From: Heliopora coerulea
Lineage: Eukaryota > Cnidaria > Anthozoa > Scleralcyonacea > Helioporidae
NCBI GenBank assembly: GCA_030142905.1
Contig: JASJOG010000258.1
Coordinates: 62,001 to 126,000 of the forward strand
DNA: 64,000 bases
Direction of reading: 5' to 3'
Position numbers and translations under genes: made by a program. Below, piece by piece: positions 23,056-35,453 of this stretch (positions within the stretch are counted from its first letter, which is position 1; each line of letters opens with the position of its first letter). Below the pieces are notes generated by a model that saw only the letters and a program-made list of their open reading frames with translations, did not search any database and had not been told where the DNA came from.

Positions 23056-23735
23056 TTAAGAATTATTATATACAAATAAAGGTTCCTCTTTAAATACACC
23101 TGTTCGTATTCTAGCATTAGGAGGACAAGACAAAACATTATCCAAAACTATATATCTACCCCTGTTACCAAAAACATCCTCAATTATTTTCTTAATGAGT
23201 TTTTTAGATAATTTACATGTTTGAAACACATGATATAGATTTTGTTCATCTCCAACATCTTGAAAAATAACACAATTACTATTACTCAATATCATTCGAA
23301 ATTTTTCAGCTTTATACATAAGATCTCAACAAGCAAATATCAAACTAACATTGGAGTGAGGGCAATCTTTCATGACATGATTATGCAATTTATTCCAATT
23401 GTCTTTAACATCAGAAAGAAACACAAGATTCATTCTTTAATTCCATATTTCGCTAGAACATTGTGAATATCAGGAAATTGAGGACTACAATTAATAAAAA
23501 TCAACTAAAAATCATTTTTTCCTTCCAAACTTTGCATGTCGTTAAATAATTTAATTTTTTCGAAAATATCTTGAAAACAACTGTTATAAAAATAAAATAC
23601 AAACAAAGGTAACGGTTTTATTAATTTCTTAGCTACTTCCAACAACTTATGTATCCAATAAGTTTTTCCTGATCGAGATGGTCCAACAACATTCATGACA
23701 AATGGATCGCGAAAGGGTATAGCAATGTCATTCAA
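23056..23735 (-). pseudogene. packaging ATPase (FtsK/HerA type), decayed
   Basis: The minus-strand start (23735) contains Walker A in FVMNVVGPSRSGKTYWI, and the C-terminal frame 23056-23319 has FRMILSNSNCVIFQ and YIVLDNVLSCPPNARIRTGVF, matching FRLLFSNANYIVLF and YLLLDSTVETFENVRIRQGIF of B. The middle with Walker B is scrambled by stops between 23320 and 23505. It converges with the protease as in B. Confidence 0.75.
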
Positions 23736-23799
23736 CTGTGATTTCTGTAAAACAAATAGAAATTCCCTTTGGTCATGTGAAATGTCTTCTGTGAAATAA

Positions 23800-26700
23800 A
23801 CAGAACACTAGAAAAATCATCATGAACGACTTGTTTATCAAACATATAACCAAATCTCTTCTTTTTTGGTAAACACATATAACTTATAATTTTTCACAAT
23901 TTGATTCTCTTCAACATCTGCAAAAATATCAGAATCATTTACAACAACATTCATACACTCATGAGTCAGTAGTTTCTTAACATTAACATTGCTTAACTTA
24001 AATCACTTCACATGAACAATTTCTCGCTCTTTATTGGTAAGATAAGAATAACATTTTGGTCCAGTACTACAAAATGCCATTATATATTCACCATGACTTA
24101 ATTAATTTTTAAGTTGTCCCACAAACGACCCACATTCAATTAATTCTTCCCCATTTTCAGAATAATAAATAATAGAATCGGTATCAAAATACAAAACAGA
24201 ATCTTGAGGTAAAGAAATCAAAGCATCATATAATCTCAATCTAGCAAAACAAGTAATGAAACAAGCAATAATAATGTTGGTATTACTTTCATAAGCAATA
24301 TGAGTAGCTTTTTTCCAAGCAGTAACTCTAATAACATTATGATCAAAGTGAATATTCTCATAAATAGGATTTTCCAGAAGAGTACTTAATTCTTTATAAG
24401 TTTTAACATAAAATATTTACACTCTATCTTCATTTTGAGCAAATTTTTCCCACAAAACATTTAAAATCAATTTCACAATATTGTGCAATCCTACTCGAAT
24501 TTCTTCCATTTGAAATCTATCCAAAAACTGCACCCTTGCATTCCAAATAATCAGAAATAAACTTATCAATCATATAATTTTTCAAATTTCCATTTTCATC
24601 ACGACAACAAGCTAGAAATCTGGAAGATTGTTTTAATTTGAAAGAATATCTCCAACTGATTCATATTTATATATTTCATAAACTTTTTTTCATTTCATAT
24701 CCCATTTCCAAAGCTTTCTTAATTTCAAGACTACACCAAACTCCTGTCAAAGTGCATTCTTCATCCAAATGCTGACAATCAATATTCACTTCATGTCGTT
24801 CATGTGCATTAAACACACAAGAACGACAGAGTAAATATTAATTTTCCATTAAACTTACAAGGAAGCACAGGAAAATATAAGTCTTTTGGCGGTAATATAT
24901 CACATTTCACCAATCCACAAAACTGATCGAAATTTCCATTTTGGTTGGGAATGAATCTGACAAGGTCACATTCATCTCCAACCAAAATAGAAGGATGACC
25001 AATAGGAAAAGAAATATCATTCTGAACATTACGATATAGCGAGGTAAAATCAACATAATGAATCTTTGCATTATCAATACATGTTCTCTCTAACGATATT
25101 GGAGATGTCCTTCCAACATACAAAGCTTCACGTGGACTTAAGGGTAAATACTTGTCATATTTCAAAAACGCAGATGATATTATAGATTTCCCAATGTCAA
25201 TTTGTTTCTTATAATCGCATTCCCACATTTCAATAACCTCAGAAACATACTGTGTCAGATAATGTGTAACAGAATTCATGTTTGCTCCCAAGTGTCCAAA
25301 AGTCATATTGAAAACATTATTATAATCATCAGAAGAATAACATTTTGTACACGTGATAAAAGCACCTGTGAAATTGATAAATAACTGTTTTCCATGTCAT
25401 AACCATCTACATGTTTCCCTATTCGAATCTCCCCATCAGCACTTAATTTCCATCTAAAATTTTCAATCTTTTCACTTCATTGTTCCAACCACATCATTCC
25501 AACAACACTTTGATTAATGTTATTCCTATAACCAGCTTTAGGTATAACTCTGATAGTATTTTGTTTCATAAACAAAGATTGAATGATTCTCATACGCATA
25601 CTGGCTATCGTAATCAAAGAAGCATAGAAAAATGGTTCAACACCGCACACTGTTTTGCAGCGGTTGTAAAATTCAACACAGCAAGTCTAAGAATTTTTAC
25701 ATTGTTGCAACAATAAGTTTTAACTTCATTATCAAAATTGTATTCTTTATCCCTTTTCGATTCATACCATTCTTAAAATTTTATTCTTTCATCTTTATCC
25801 ATACATGAAATGTCAAAATAATTCAAATCAAAAAAGAAATAAGGATGAAATCCTTTCTCACATTCCACATCAATATTCAGTATTTTTGGTAATTTCTTCA
25901 AAGAATTTCCGAAAAACAAATAACCGTCCAAAATAGTAATATTTAACATTTTTATACATAATATTTTGTTACCATTCATTAGAACTTGTGGAGTAATATT
26001 AAATTTGCTCACCATCCATCTCATTATGAATGTGTCAAAATGTGCACCATTATGAGCAACCCAAATACTCTTACATTTTTTATCCATTTCAATCATATTT
26101 GCAAAATTGATCAATGCATTCGTCTCCAGAAAACATGTCCACTCTAGAACCACAACAATGTTGCACATCAGAACCATCGGAATCAAAAGAGATGTCCTTA
26201 CACTTCGTACAAACAACATTAACACAATAATACACATCAAAACATAAACCATTACTGTCACTTCGTGTTTCAAAATCAAAGAAAAATAATTTATCGCAAA
26301 CAGATTCAGTTTGGACAACGTCAACACATTTCATGTAACAATAATGAGGTTTTTCTGCGATTTATGACAATAGGAACAATATATTTGAGAACAATCATGA
26401 TTTCTCCATTTCCCACCATAATATTCACATTGCTTAACAACGGAAGAACATTCACAACAATATTTAAATATTTGACAAGGAGTTTTGGAAACCTTCTCTT
26501 TTGCATCATAGAAATTTAATATATTAAAGCAATGTCTCCTCAAACATAATTCACTATAAAATATAACATCACAACAAGGACATTTTGAAAAGTTATTTAA
26601 ATTTTTTTCAACTTCGTGAAAAGAATAACATTTAATACACATATTTGGCAACAAACAAATATGAGTAGACTTAGAATCAATCCTTTTCATACATTTAACA

Positions 26701-27729
26701 CAAAAATTATATGAACAAAAATATAAAAATTCTGAAACATCCAAAATACAATCATAATGACCAACATGCATCCACAAAAAAATCACTTTATCATTCAACT
26801 TAATTAAATTAGTTCCATCATTTCGAGAATCATAAATAATAACATCATTATCACACTCTTCTGAATAAAAAACAACCAAATCATACCCTAAATTTGCCAA
26901 CCAACTTTCATAAATATATTCAAAATCATCATTACAAATATTTCGAAATTTTTCAAATCCCAATTTGAAATGCAAATTACAAATTTCCTCAACATTTTAG
27001 CACTGCATTCCAAACATCTATATAACTGACCGTTTTCACAATAGCTTTTAGATATTAAAATACTTAAAAAAAAAAAAAGAACAAAAATCAGTATATGGTT
27101 GACAATCAGGTTCAACCATATAAACACCATATCGTATTTGACAATCATTTAACAGGTAAAAACTTTCCACTTCCAGAAACAGTTTTATTTAAAGAAACAC
27201 ATCTTGCACGATTTCTGTTTCAATTCAAAACAGAAACATCAGTTTGCCTAGCACAAGGTAGATAACTTATAACCACATTAGTTTCCCACCCACCGTTTAA
27301 TTCAATGGAATCATTACTTTGCGTATTTCTGGATAACGTATCCAAAAACATTTCAGCATTAACATCATTCTCTAATACAGTCGAAGAACTCAATTCTCTA
27401 CTGCAAAATCAATCGAAAAATACTCTAACCCAAGAATTACGTGGAACAACATTGTGAATCTCTTGAATTATTCGATTAAAAATCGAATTTAATACACCTA
27501 TCAATCTTATAATTGAAGTTCTAGAATGATTAATGTCAGCGTTTAACAAATAAACACAACTAGTTACACCCAATTGTTGATTATATCATTGTCCAATAAA
27601 TGTCAAAATTTCACGATTACTGGACATATAATGATCTTGAAATAAATTCACTATTCGTTGAACTTCAGCTTCTGTAAAATGCATATGTTGAATGGACTTT
27701 GAGGAACCATTGGAATGAGAATTACTCAT
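23800..27729 (-). pseudogene. protein-primed DNA polymerase B, decayed
   Basis: From ATG 27729 the minus strand carries a polymerase of Maverick type with many stops. The zinc-ribbon region (SFHEVEKNLNNFSKCPCCD near 26.6 kb) is followed by exonuclease motif I FFFDFETRS, exonuclease II VAHNGAHFDTFI, polymerase motif A IHYVDFTSLYRNV near 25.05 kb and motif C VLYFDTDSIIYYSE near 24.19 kb. The zinc-ribbon to exonuclease junction is in one frame here, unlike element B, which shows that the break in B at 46.86 kb is secondary. Confidence 0.82.
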
Positions 27730-27850
27730 CTTTAATAAGTATATGTATTTTCAGGTAATAGATATTCTTCCAATAAACGATCTAACAACCTAAAACAACA
27801 AATTAATTTTTTAAAAAATATTTTTTCATGAATAAAAGCAAATTTAATAA

Positions 27851-27951
27851 TTTATGAACTCCAACAAAAACCACTGTTAATTATGATAATCATGCAAATT
27901 ATAGTATGGATAAATTAGGTATATCAATATTAGGTTAAAGCAGATACGACA
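27851..27951 (-). repeat. 3' LTR of the gypsy element
   Basis: Shares TTTATGAACTC, TGTTAATTATGATAATCATG and CAGATACGACA with 32233-32362. It lacks a 17-bp stretch present in the other LTR and its outer end is diverged. Confidence 0.75.
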
Positions 27952-28649
27952 ATCCTCCCTTGTTTGGATTGTTTCTTACACCATTAACAAAATATCAATG
28001 AAGTTTTTAAGCATTCCTCCTTAAATGTTCGATTTACTTCTTTAACTATAATTGTTTCCTTTATGGATTTAATACCCTAATCATTCAGGTGGTTTTATGA
28101 TTCTTGTTGTTCTTCTTTTCAGTAGTGTGGGGAAGGATACAGGTTGTTGAGGTTGGGATTGTGATGAGGTTGCTTGAGATGACTGTGGGGGGGGGGGGTT
28201 TCTTCTTCAGGTTGAGGGTTTGGTTGTGGTAATTCATTCATTGTGGGGTTTTCAATTTCTTCTTCCTCTTCTCTATCTTCTGCAGACTCATGGTATTTCT
28301 CTGCATGTGCTGAATTATGTTTATTTGTCTGTCCGTGCCTATCTTGAATTTCCAATTGAGATCTGTTAATCTTGATGATGGTAAAAGGGTTATTCGAAAA
28401 TTGAGTTGAATATTTGTTCTTGTGCTGCTGACGTAACAGTACTTTCTCTCCAACTTTTAAATATTTTTATTTAGCTTGGTGTTTCCTGTCCGCATATTCT
28501 TTTGCTTGTTTCTTTGCTCTGGTGTCCGTTTGTTGTGCTTTTCTGTCATCGTAAGATTTACTGGATTTCACACTCGGTAGTTTAGTACGAATTTCTCGAT
28601 TCATCAACATCATCATTGAAGTTTCTCCAGTAACCTGGTGGGGTGTTGT

Positions 28650-29459
28650 TCAGTAGTTTCGTAGCATTGTTGGCAACGATTTCCACCAATCTCTTACAAT
28701 TGTGTTTGACGTGAGCACGTGCTTAAGTATGACTTGGTTGAATCTCTCTATTTGGCCATTTGCTTGAGTCCAATACGGTGTCACGAAATGCAGTTGGATT
28801 CCCCACGAGGTTAGGGTTTGCTTGAACTCCTGCGATGTAAAATATGTTGCGTTGTCCATCTTTATGTGGCAAGGATGTCCATACATTGCAAAAACATTGT
28901 CGAGCCATTCCAAGATGTTTGCTGATGTGACTGTTCGAAGTATTGTTGCTTCAGGCCACCGGGAGTAATAGTCGGTGAGGCTTACAACATATTCTCCTGT
29001 GGGAAATGGGCCGCATACATCAATTGCAATCTCTACCCATAGTTCATCGGGAAGTTTGGTGGGTTGTACTGGTTCTGGTCAGTCTGGTTTTCCAACGATT
29101 TGGCAAGGATGGCAAGTGCGAATGTGTTGTTCGATGTCTTTGTCCATGTTTGGCCTCCATAACTTCAAGCGGATGCATTTTGTTTTTGTCATACCAGTAT
29201 GATCCTCGCAAGCTAATTTGATTGCTTTGTTACGCAGTTTTATGGGCAGAATAATGTGATTGTCTACGATGCTCAATTCTTGTACGAGGGATTTGTACTG
29301 GGATGGGAGCTTGTGGGGTTGGTCTTTCTTAATGCATTGTTGAACTTGAATCAGTTCAGGGTCAGCTTTCGACTGTTCTTGGATTTCTGCAGTGCTCATA
29401 GCTGCAGGAGTCAACTGCTCTTCAAGGTAATGGACATAATGGTCTGAGCAGCTTTCCAT
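28650..29459 (-). pseudogene. gypsy integrase
   Basis: Two main frames. The upstream one (29079-29459) has the zinc region with HTGMTK and CHPCQI; a frame near 28960-29080 has the first catalytic aspartate; the downstream one (28650-28913) has HIKMDNATYFTS with the second aspartate and GQIERFNQVI with the glutamate. This is a standard DDE retrotransposon integrase, separate from the Maverick integrase of the host element. Confidence 0.75.
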
Positions 29460-29522
29460 GTTGCTTTTTGGGGTTTTGTTGGGTAATCAAGAAAGTGAAT
29501 CTGCTAGGTTTTGTGGACCGGG

Positions 29523-30515
29523 TCAGTAAATCACAGTAAAATCATATTCTTGTAATCTGAGTAACCATCTTTCCACTGGTGCTGGTGCTGGCTTTCTGGA
29601 TGCCTTGGGTTTGAATATGAATTCAAGTGGGCAATGATCAGTTTCCATTTCAGATGACTTGCCATACAGGTAAAGATGTAAGTGTTCACACCTGAACACA
29701 ATGGCTAGTGCTTCTTTCTCGATGTGGGAATACTTCATTTCGGTTTCAGTGAGAGAACAACTTCCAAATGCAATAGGACGGTAGGTTGACTTGGATTGTT
29801 GCTGGAGGAGCACGGTGTCTAAAGCCCATGGTGATGCATCTACAACTAAACAAGTTGGTGCTGAAATGGAAAAGTGGGTCAAGATTGGTGCACTGGTGAT
29901 GGCTTGCTTCAACTTAAGGAAACTGCTTTGTTGTTCCTCTCCCCAATAAAATTTGGTTTTCTCCTTTAAAAGCTGTTGTAGTGGGTATATGGTTGTGCTG
30001 TAATCTTCCACATAGTGCGAACAATAATTGACAAGGCCAAGGAACGAGCACACCTCTGCTGATGTTTTGGGAGCTGGTGCATTAGCTACCACTTCAACTT
30101 TGTCGTCTGGCTGGATTCCTCTGCTTGAAACTATGTGACCAAGTATGTTGATCTCTGGGACTGCGAATGAACATTTTGGGAATTTCAAGGTAAGACCACT
30201 ATCTTCAATGGTTTGAAGGAGCTCATTAAGTTGCTTAGCATGTTCAGTGATGTCTTTTGACCATAGCCATATATTGTCAGATATATTCTGACAATTGGGG
30301 ATGTGTTTGATCAGGTTGTATATGATTTCATGGAAATATTCCCCAGATGGGCATGCACCCATAATGAGGCATTTAAACTGCTGTGGTCCGTCATCTGGTG
30401 TTTGAAATGCAGTGATCGGACATGATTCTTTAGCCAATGATATTTGGAGATATCCTTGGGAAAGGTCGACTTTGGAAAAAAACGTTTGCACCTTCCATTT
30501 TGTGTAAGATATCAC
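29523..30515 (-). pseudogene. gypsy reverse transcriptase-RNase H
   Basis: A 330-codon open frame with FSKVDLSQGYLQI, ITAFQTPDDGPQQF, NILGHIVSSRGIQPDD and the RNase H start TCLVVDASPWALDTVL, ending in RWLLRLQEYDFTVIY. The catalytic box that should read YxDD is altered to ISDNIW, so the enzyme is inactive even though the frame is long. The RT N-terminus lies in another frame upstream to about 30720. Confidence 0.85.
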
Positions 30516-30720
30516 CTACAGTGGGGAATTAAACCCTGTGTCGTTCAAGCGCTTGGTCTGGGACTCTCATGTCAAGGACCAGTCAAAGGTCTCCTTTCTT
30601 GGGGATTGGGATGAGTGGTGATAGCCATGGGGTCACTCCATCGACTTTTTCAATTATATCTTGGTCTTTCGTCTCTTGAAGCTTTTTGTTTACTTTCTTT
30701 CGCATACTGTGGGGTAGTCG

Positions 30721-31599
30721 TCAGCTGTTTTTGGCAACAGGAGTAATGGTTGGGTCGATTTCCAATCCCTTGGAACACTTTGTGGTGTTGCTGTAATATT
30801 TGAGCGATTCTTGGTTTGGTGTGGTCAACAGAAAAGAGTTGATGTTGATATTGAGTAGTCCAAGGCCAGTAGAGGTGTTGTAACTCAATAGACAGGTGTT
30901 GTTTTCTTTGGTAACCAAGAAGGTGCCTGTTGTTCTTGTCAAGTTGTGCTGAATTGCTGCCGTAAATTGACCAAGGAGGTGGAGTGGATGCTTTGCTCCA
31001 TAAGCAAATACCTTTGTTTTGGTGGGTTGTAACTTCGTACTAGGATTTTGCTGTTTGATTTTCTTGAAGTGTTCATTATTAAGAATGTTCACTGATGATC
31101 CTGTGTCAATTATTACCTGGACTGTTATTTCGGGAGTTTTCTTTGAAGGTGTGATTATGTAGACAAACTCTTCATCAGTGTCGCTTTGTTGCTGTTCTGA
31201 AAGACCACGAACATCTCTTTGGTTATGGGTTTGTTGTTGTTGTTCATTCTGATGTCTATGGGGGCGTTGTTTTTGTTGGTCATGCTGACGTAGCAGGTGT
31301 GTTTGTTGTCGTTGTTTTGACATACAAAGTCTGCCAAAATGTCCGATTTTTCCACATTGGAAACACTTTTTCTCAGCTGCGGAACACGATCATTTCCCTC
31401 CAATATGTGGATAAGAGCCACCACAATTGTTGCATTTCTGTGTACTTTGCTTTGTTTGTGCATTGTGCTGGGTCTTTGGACCCTGGGAAGTGTGTCCTAT
31501 GGCGTTCTTGTTTTTTCCTGCCTCCGATAAAATTTGTTTGTTGTAGCGATCTGATTGTTCTAACGTAAGTCCATATGTCAATAATGCTTTTAGATCCAC
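30721..31599 (-). pseudogene. gypsy gag C-terminus and protease
   Basis: The frame at 31390-31599 ends with a zinc-knuckle-like CNNCGGSYPHIGGK; a second knuckle CFQCGKIGHFGRLC follows near 31330-31370. A glutamine-rich linker leads to the aspartic protease active site VIIDTGSSVNIL in frame 30721-31323. Upstream gag sequence to about 32130 is further decayed. Confidence 0.75.
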
Positions 31600-32232
31600 T
31601 TTTTCTCGTAGAGCTTTGCGGCAAAGGCAATTATTGGATGTTCTGTGTATGATTTGTGTTCATATTTCCGCTTCCTCATTGGCAAATTCACATGAACTCG
31701 ATTTTTCTTTTAAACGGTGGTAAAATTCATTGAGTGTTTCCGCTGATCCTTGAGTGATTTGATGAAATTCATATTTCCATGTCCTTATTTGTGGATGGGT
31801 CGAATCATTGTGTTAAACTTTCAACAGCTGCTGCATAATCAGTGCCAGTACTCGGCAATGTGTTGAAAATGTCATTTGTTGGTTCGCCAACATATGTTAG
31901 CAAAAGACCTCTTTTAACGATAGGATCAGTTTCGTGAAGGCTCGCTAATAGATTTTCGAATCAGCAAAGCCATTTTCGCCATTTAGGACCTGTGTTGGCT
32001 GGGTTTGAAAGCAGATCAAACGGGGAAAATGGTGGTAATCCACTATGGGGTACTAATACTGCTGATTGTTGTATAGAACTGCTCACTATTTGGGGACTTT
32101 CAGGTGATTGGTTTACTGGATCAACAGACATTTCTTATATTAAAATATAAATCGTTTATTTCGGTACCTGTATCTTGTACATACGTTCATTCGAACTCAC
32201 TAAATTTTAGTTTTCATCCTAGTCGCCACTTT

Positions 32233-32362
32233 TGTGTCTCCTTTATTTATGAACTCAAACAAAAACCTCCCCTCCAGGGAAAACTGTTAATTATGATAAT
32301 CATGCAAATTATAGTATGGATAAATTAGTGATATCAATATTAGGTTTAAAGCAGATACGACA
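32233..32362 (-). repeat. 5' LTR of the gypsy element
   Basis: About 130 bp with TG..CA ends on the plus-strand reading TGTGTCTCC to GATACGACA. Its right edge joins directly to the TNFR-like gene sequence. Confidence 0.75.
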
Positions 32363-32813
32363 TTAACAAAGCATGTAATATAGTAATACAAATAATTAAA
32401 TAAAATAAAATTTTCATCGTAATTGTTTCTGACATCTTTGTCTCAAAATGTTTCCGAATTATCAAATTTTCAATCGTCCTTTCTGTTGAAACAGTCTGAC
32501 AAACTGAATTACTTTCAGGTCCACGAAGTTCCTTATATTTTGAACAAATTTTACATTTTTTACAAGAGTCACTTCCATATCCATCAGAATAATATCATCT
32601 TTTATGTGGAAGGCATTTGAACTCATCATTCTCTTCATAAAGAACATCACGAACACATTTTACAGAAGGTTCCATTCCTCCTGGACAAGTCATACATGGC
32701 ACACAGATTATAGACTAATTTTTTACCATATAAACTCCATTGTCACACATCAATCCTGGTGTGTCTTGTCCTTTCACACCACAATTAAGCAAAAATAGAA
32801 TCAGACAATACAT
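32363..32813 (-). pseudogene. TNF-receptor-like cysteine-rich membrane protein, broken
   Basis: From ATG 32813 the minus strand reads a hydrophobic signal peptide (MYCLILFLLNCGVKG), then cysteine-rich modules with CVPCMTCPGG and, in a second module, CLPHKR, YYSDGYGSDSCKKCKIC and ESNSVCQT. The C-x2-C-x2-C spacing followed by a C near SNSVC is the TNFR repeat pattern. A hydrophobic segment ILFYLIICITILHALL would anchor it in the membrane just before the gypsy LTR interrupts it. Two in-frame stops (a TAG after VYMVKN and a TGA after CLPHKR) make it a relic. A role in binding host TNF-like ligands is inference from the fold. Confidence 0.62.
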
Positions 32814-32825
32814 TTTCTTTACCTA

Positions 32826-33055
32826 TTTTTTTGTTGCTTCACCACTTTTCCAATTGATATTTAACTGATGATTCGCCAACAAACAAGACAACTCAAATAA
32901 TCTTTCCAATTGACAACAACGACAATCGGCAAACAATATTTGTTCTTCTCCACCAAAAATATCTTCAACTCAAACAATTAATACTTTCGTTTCCTTATGT
33001 TCATAAAAATTCTTAAACGACTCAAAACTTTGACATGACCTTGTAATAACATACC
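32826..33055 (-). pseudogene. small cysteine-containing gene remnant
   Basis: The minus strand reads a coherent frame with SCQSFESFKNFYEHKET, a TGA, then VEDIFGGEEQILFADCRCC and a lysine-rich end before a stop near 32826. It lies immediately upstream of the TNFR-like gene on the same strand. No recognised family. Confidence 0.4.
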
Positions 33056-33306
33056 ATTTTATAAATATCAATTACTTATGTTATTCGTTATTCAAATGAA
33101 GTTATCATTCATACAAACTCCTCAAAATTCACCGATTTTTAAGTGTTCCATTTTTAAGTGTTAAATTCTTAAACGACTCAAAACTTTGACATGACCTTGT
33201 AATAATATACCATTTTATAAATATCAATTACTTATGTTATTCATCATTCAAATGAAGTTATCATTCATACAAACTCCTCAAAATTCACCGATTTTTAAGT
33301 GTTCCA
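33008..33306. repeat. tandem duplication of about 155 bp
   Basis: Two nearly identical units begin at 33008 and 33163 (AAATTCTTAAACGACTC) and a shorter diverged third piece follows to about 33375. It occupies the spacer between the minus-strand genes to the left and plus-strand genes to the right, and overlaps the start of the small gene remnant at 32826-33055. Confidence 0.85.
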
Positions 33307-33522
33307 TTATTATTCAAATTTAACTTATCATTTATTCATTCTCCTCAAAATTCACAACTTTTTAAGTGTTTTCTTTATAATTTAAATTTCCAAAGTGTCA
33401 CCCTAAAACTTCATAGTATTGTCAATATAATTCAAATTTCTTTTATATTTATATAATTTTTTACAATTTTAACAGACAATCTTCATCTTCAAATCAGAAA
33501 CACAACAACATATTCATTTAAA

Positions 33523-33899
33523 ATGGTTCACTGTTGCTGTAATTATCACGATTTACATCTCATTCTCAATGAAGGATTCACATTCATAAAACAAAACTTG
33601 GAATGGTTCACACAACTATTTCATGAATTAAAACCTGCTGATAAAACCTCAAGAAGAGACATAAAATGGATCAGAGGTTACTGCTATATCCCAAAAGTCA
33701 CCTAAAAGGAATTTCCATGGAACATCTGGTAGAATTCAAAGAAAATTCATCACAAAAATATCCATGGATGTTACTTATTTCTTTTACATCAATAAACGAA
33801 ATGAAAAATGTATTCTTCATAAAAGATTATGTTATCAAATTAATAAAACTTTTCATTAACAGAACAAACAGTACAAATTACAATGGACATTCCAACTAA
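33523..33899 (+). pseudogene. unknown gene of element A right arm, frameshifted
   Basis: An open frame from ATG 33523 (MVHCCCNYHDLHLILNEGF) runs to 33705 and its continuation lies in the next frame 33666-33899 (GISMEHLVEFKENSSQKY). One frameshift near 33690 separates them. The composition is protein-like, but I find no motif and no clear B homologue. Confidence 0.4.
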
Positions 33900-34576
33900 C
33901 TTTTGCAACCGACATACTTATTCAAACAATATTATACATTATACAACGTTCAATTCACGAACGAACATTACACTCTGTTTTTCACCACTTATGTCAATTG
34001 TTCCATGTGATTTCACAAAATACATATTGTTACCATCTGACATTTTCGAAAACTTAAAAGCATTTACATTGTCACGACAAATCATTAATCCACACAACTC
34101 ATTCCCACAAACAACATGGAACAACTTATATTTGGCAATTTCAATTACTTCAACTTGGAACAATACATACCCGACCAATCAATCCCAACTGATATTGTCA
34201 TCGACACCCCAAATCCAACCTCCACGACTCAATTCCACATTCCACCAACATCATTCTCAACAACACAAATGCCGACTCAGATGGAAATTCTACCTCAAGA
34301 AACATGGAAAATTCATCAAGCAATTTCTTCACAGAACTTGATAACATATTGGTCTTCGAACACATCAATAACAACTCCAACTAGGACATCCTCAACTCAT
34401 TACTGAAAGAAATATCTCACCTAAAAACAATTCTGAAAGCTCCCAAAAAGACAATATACAAAAGAAAACTGAGAAGATTTTCAACACAGACTAAGCAAAT
34501 ATTACAAGAAAAACAAGATCAGAATGACACAAACTCGAACTTCTGTCATAACACATTATTTCAGCAAATAATATAA
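33883..34576 (+). pseudogene. unknown gene of element A right arm, frameshifted
   Basis: The open frame 33883-34341 (start MDIPTNFCNRHTYSNNIIHY) carries a beta-rich N-terminal half; after about 34200 the more protein-like frame shifts, giving an acidic serine/asparagine-rich part and a basic helix (EISHLKTILKAPKK) that ends near 34576. It overlaps the previous gene by 17 bp. No family recognised. Confidence 0.35.
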
Positions 34577-34681
34577 AAACCTTTTAATTAATTCGTAATT
34601 AATAGAATAACCTAAGCGAAAACTTTAAAATCAATTTCAATTAAACATAAACCAATTAAATCTGACACGTATTATTATAAA

Positions 34682-35050
34682 ATGAAATCATTAATAGATA
34701 TGAGATCTTTAATTAGTTTATTATCTCAAATAAATAGTGAAAATATAACACCAGGATGGAAATTGCATATCTTAATAATGACAAGAGAACTGCCAGACTT
34801 TTTTCCTTGTAAAGTTTTATGTAAATATAAAGGAGAATATCATATTAGTTTTATTTCAGAACTTTTACTCAATCATATCAATCGCAATAATTTAGATTTA
34901 ATTCTTTCAATGTCAGAAAATATTCTTAGTAAAATAGTTTATCAAAGTATGAAAAGATGTATTCATGAGAACATGTTTTCTTTCATGATAAATTTATGTA
35001 GAAAAATAATAGTCCACTCTCCAGGTTGTATCAACACAAATTCATTTTAA
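34682..35050 (+). CDS. hypothetical protein, element A right arm
   Basis: A 122-codon intact frame (start MKSLIDMRSLISLLSQ) with a predicted mostly helical, cysteine-containing sequence (FFPCKVLCKYKG, then CIHENMFSFMINLC). It is preceded by an AT-rich spacer with TATTATTATAAA just before the ATG. Intactness inside an otherwise decayed element may be chance. I do not recognise it. Confidence 0.4.
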   Translation: MKSLIDMRSLISLLSQINSENITPGWKLHILIMTRELPDFFPCKVLCKYKGEYHISFISELLLNHINRNNLDLILSMSENILSKIVYQSMKRCIHENMFSFMINLCRKIIVHSPGCINTNSF

Positions 35051-35074
35051 TTAATTTATGTATGTTACTTTAAA

Positions 35075-35453
35075 TTTTCAAATACAAGTTTCATTTTCTT
35101 TCATTTCCCAAACAGTTATTTTCAATCTTTCTTTTGGACAACAATGATGATTGATAATCTGATTCAAATGTTCCTTACTTTCTATATAAATCATAAAATG
35201 TTCAAGTTATGCAAATTAATGACTTCCATTCTAAATCTATAATCATCTTTTTCCATCCTATAAATAAAATTATCAAAATTACATCAATATGTTTTCCAAT
35301 AAGTACCAACATATCAATTGTCTCAACTATTCTCTTCGAATATCTCAACTGAGAAACACCAATATGTTCCTTATCCAATTTTAAATCTTCTATCGCTTCT
35401 TTAATTTTTCCATAATACTAGTCATAAATGTTGTCGAGTTGCAATTCGGCCAT
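35075..35453 (-). pseudogene. unknown gene remnant
   Basis: From ATG 35453 the minus strand reads MAELQLDNIYD, a TAG, then a long helical stretch (KIKEAIEDLKLDKEHIGVSQ), a frameshift near 35280 and a tail with HHCCPKERLKITVWEMKEN. It is tail-to-tail with the gene at 34682-35050. Function unknown. Confidence 0.4.

Larger units (their letters stand above)
27851..32362 (-). mobile_element. Ty3/gypsy LTR retrotransposon, defective
   Basis: A 4.5-kb insertion in element A, coding strand minus, bounded by short direct repeats with TG..CA ends (minus-strand start TGTCGTATCTGC). Gag-protease, RT-RNase H and integrase follow in gypsy order, each broken. A purine tract (AAGGGAGGAT) abuts the 3' LTR at 27952-27962 and a TGGCGACTAGGAT sequence at 32216-32228 next to the 5' LTR could be the tRNA primer site. 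It inserted at the end of the TNFR-like gene. Confidence 0.85.

Noticed and set aside
34682..35050. Possible Bcl-2-like protein, since adintovirus-type elements sometimes carry one
   Set aside because: The GWKLHILIM segment does not fit a BH1 motif and no BH2 follows.
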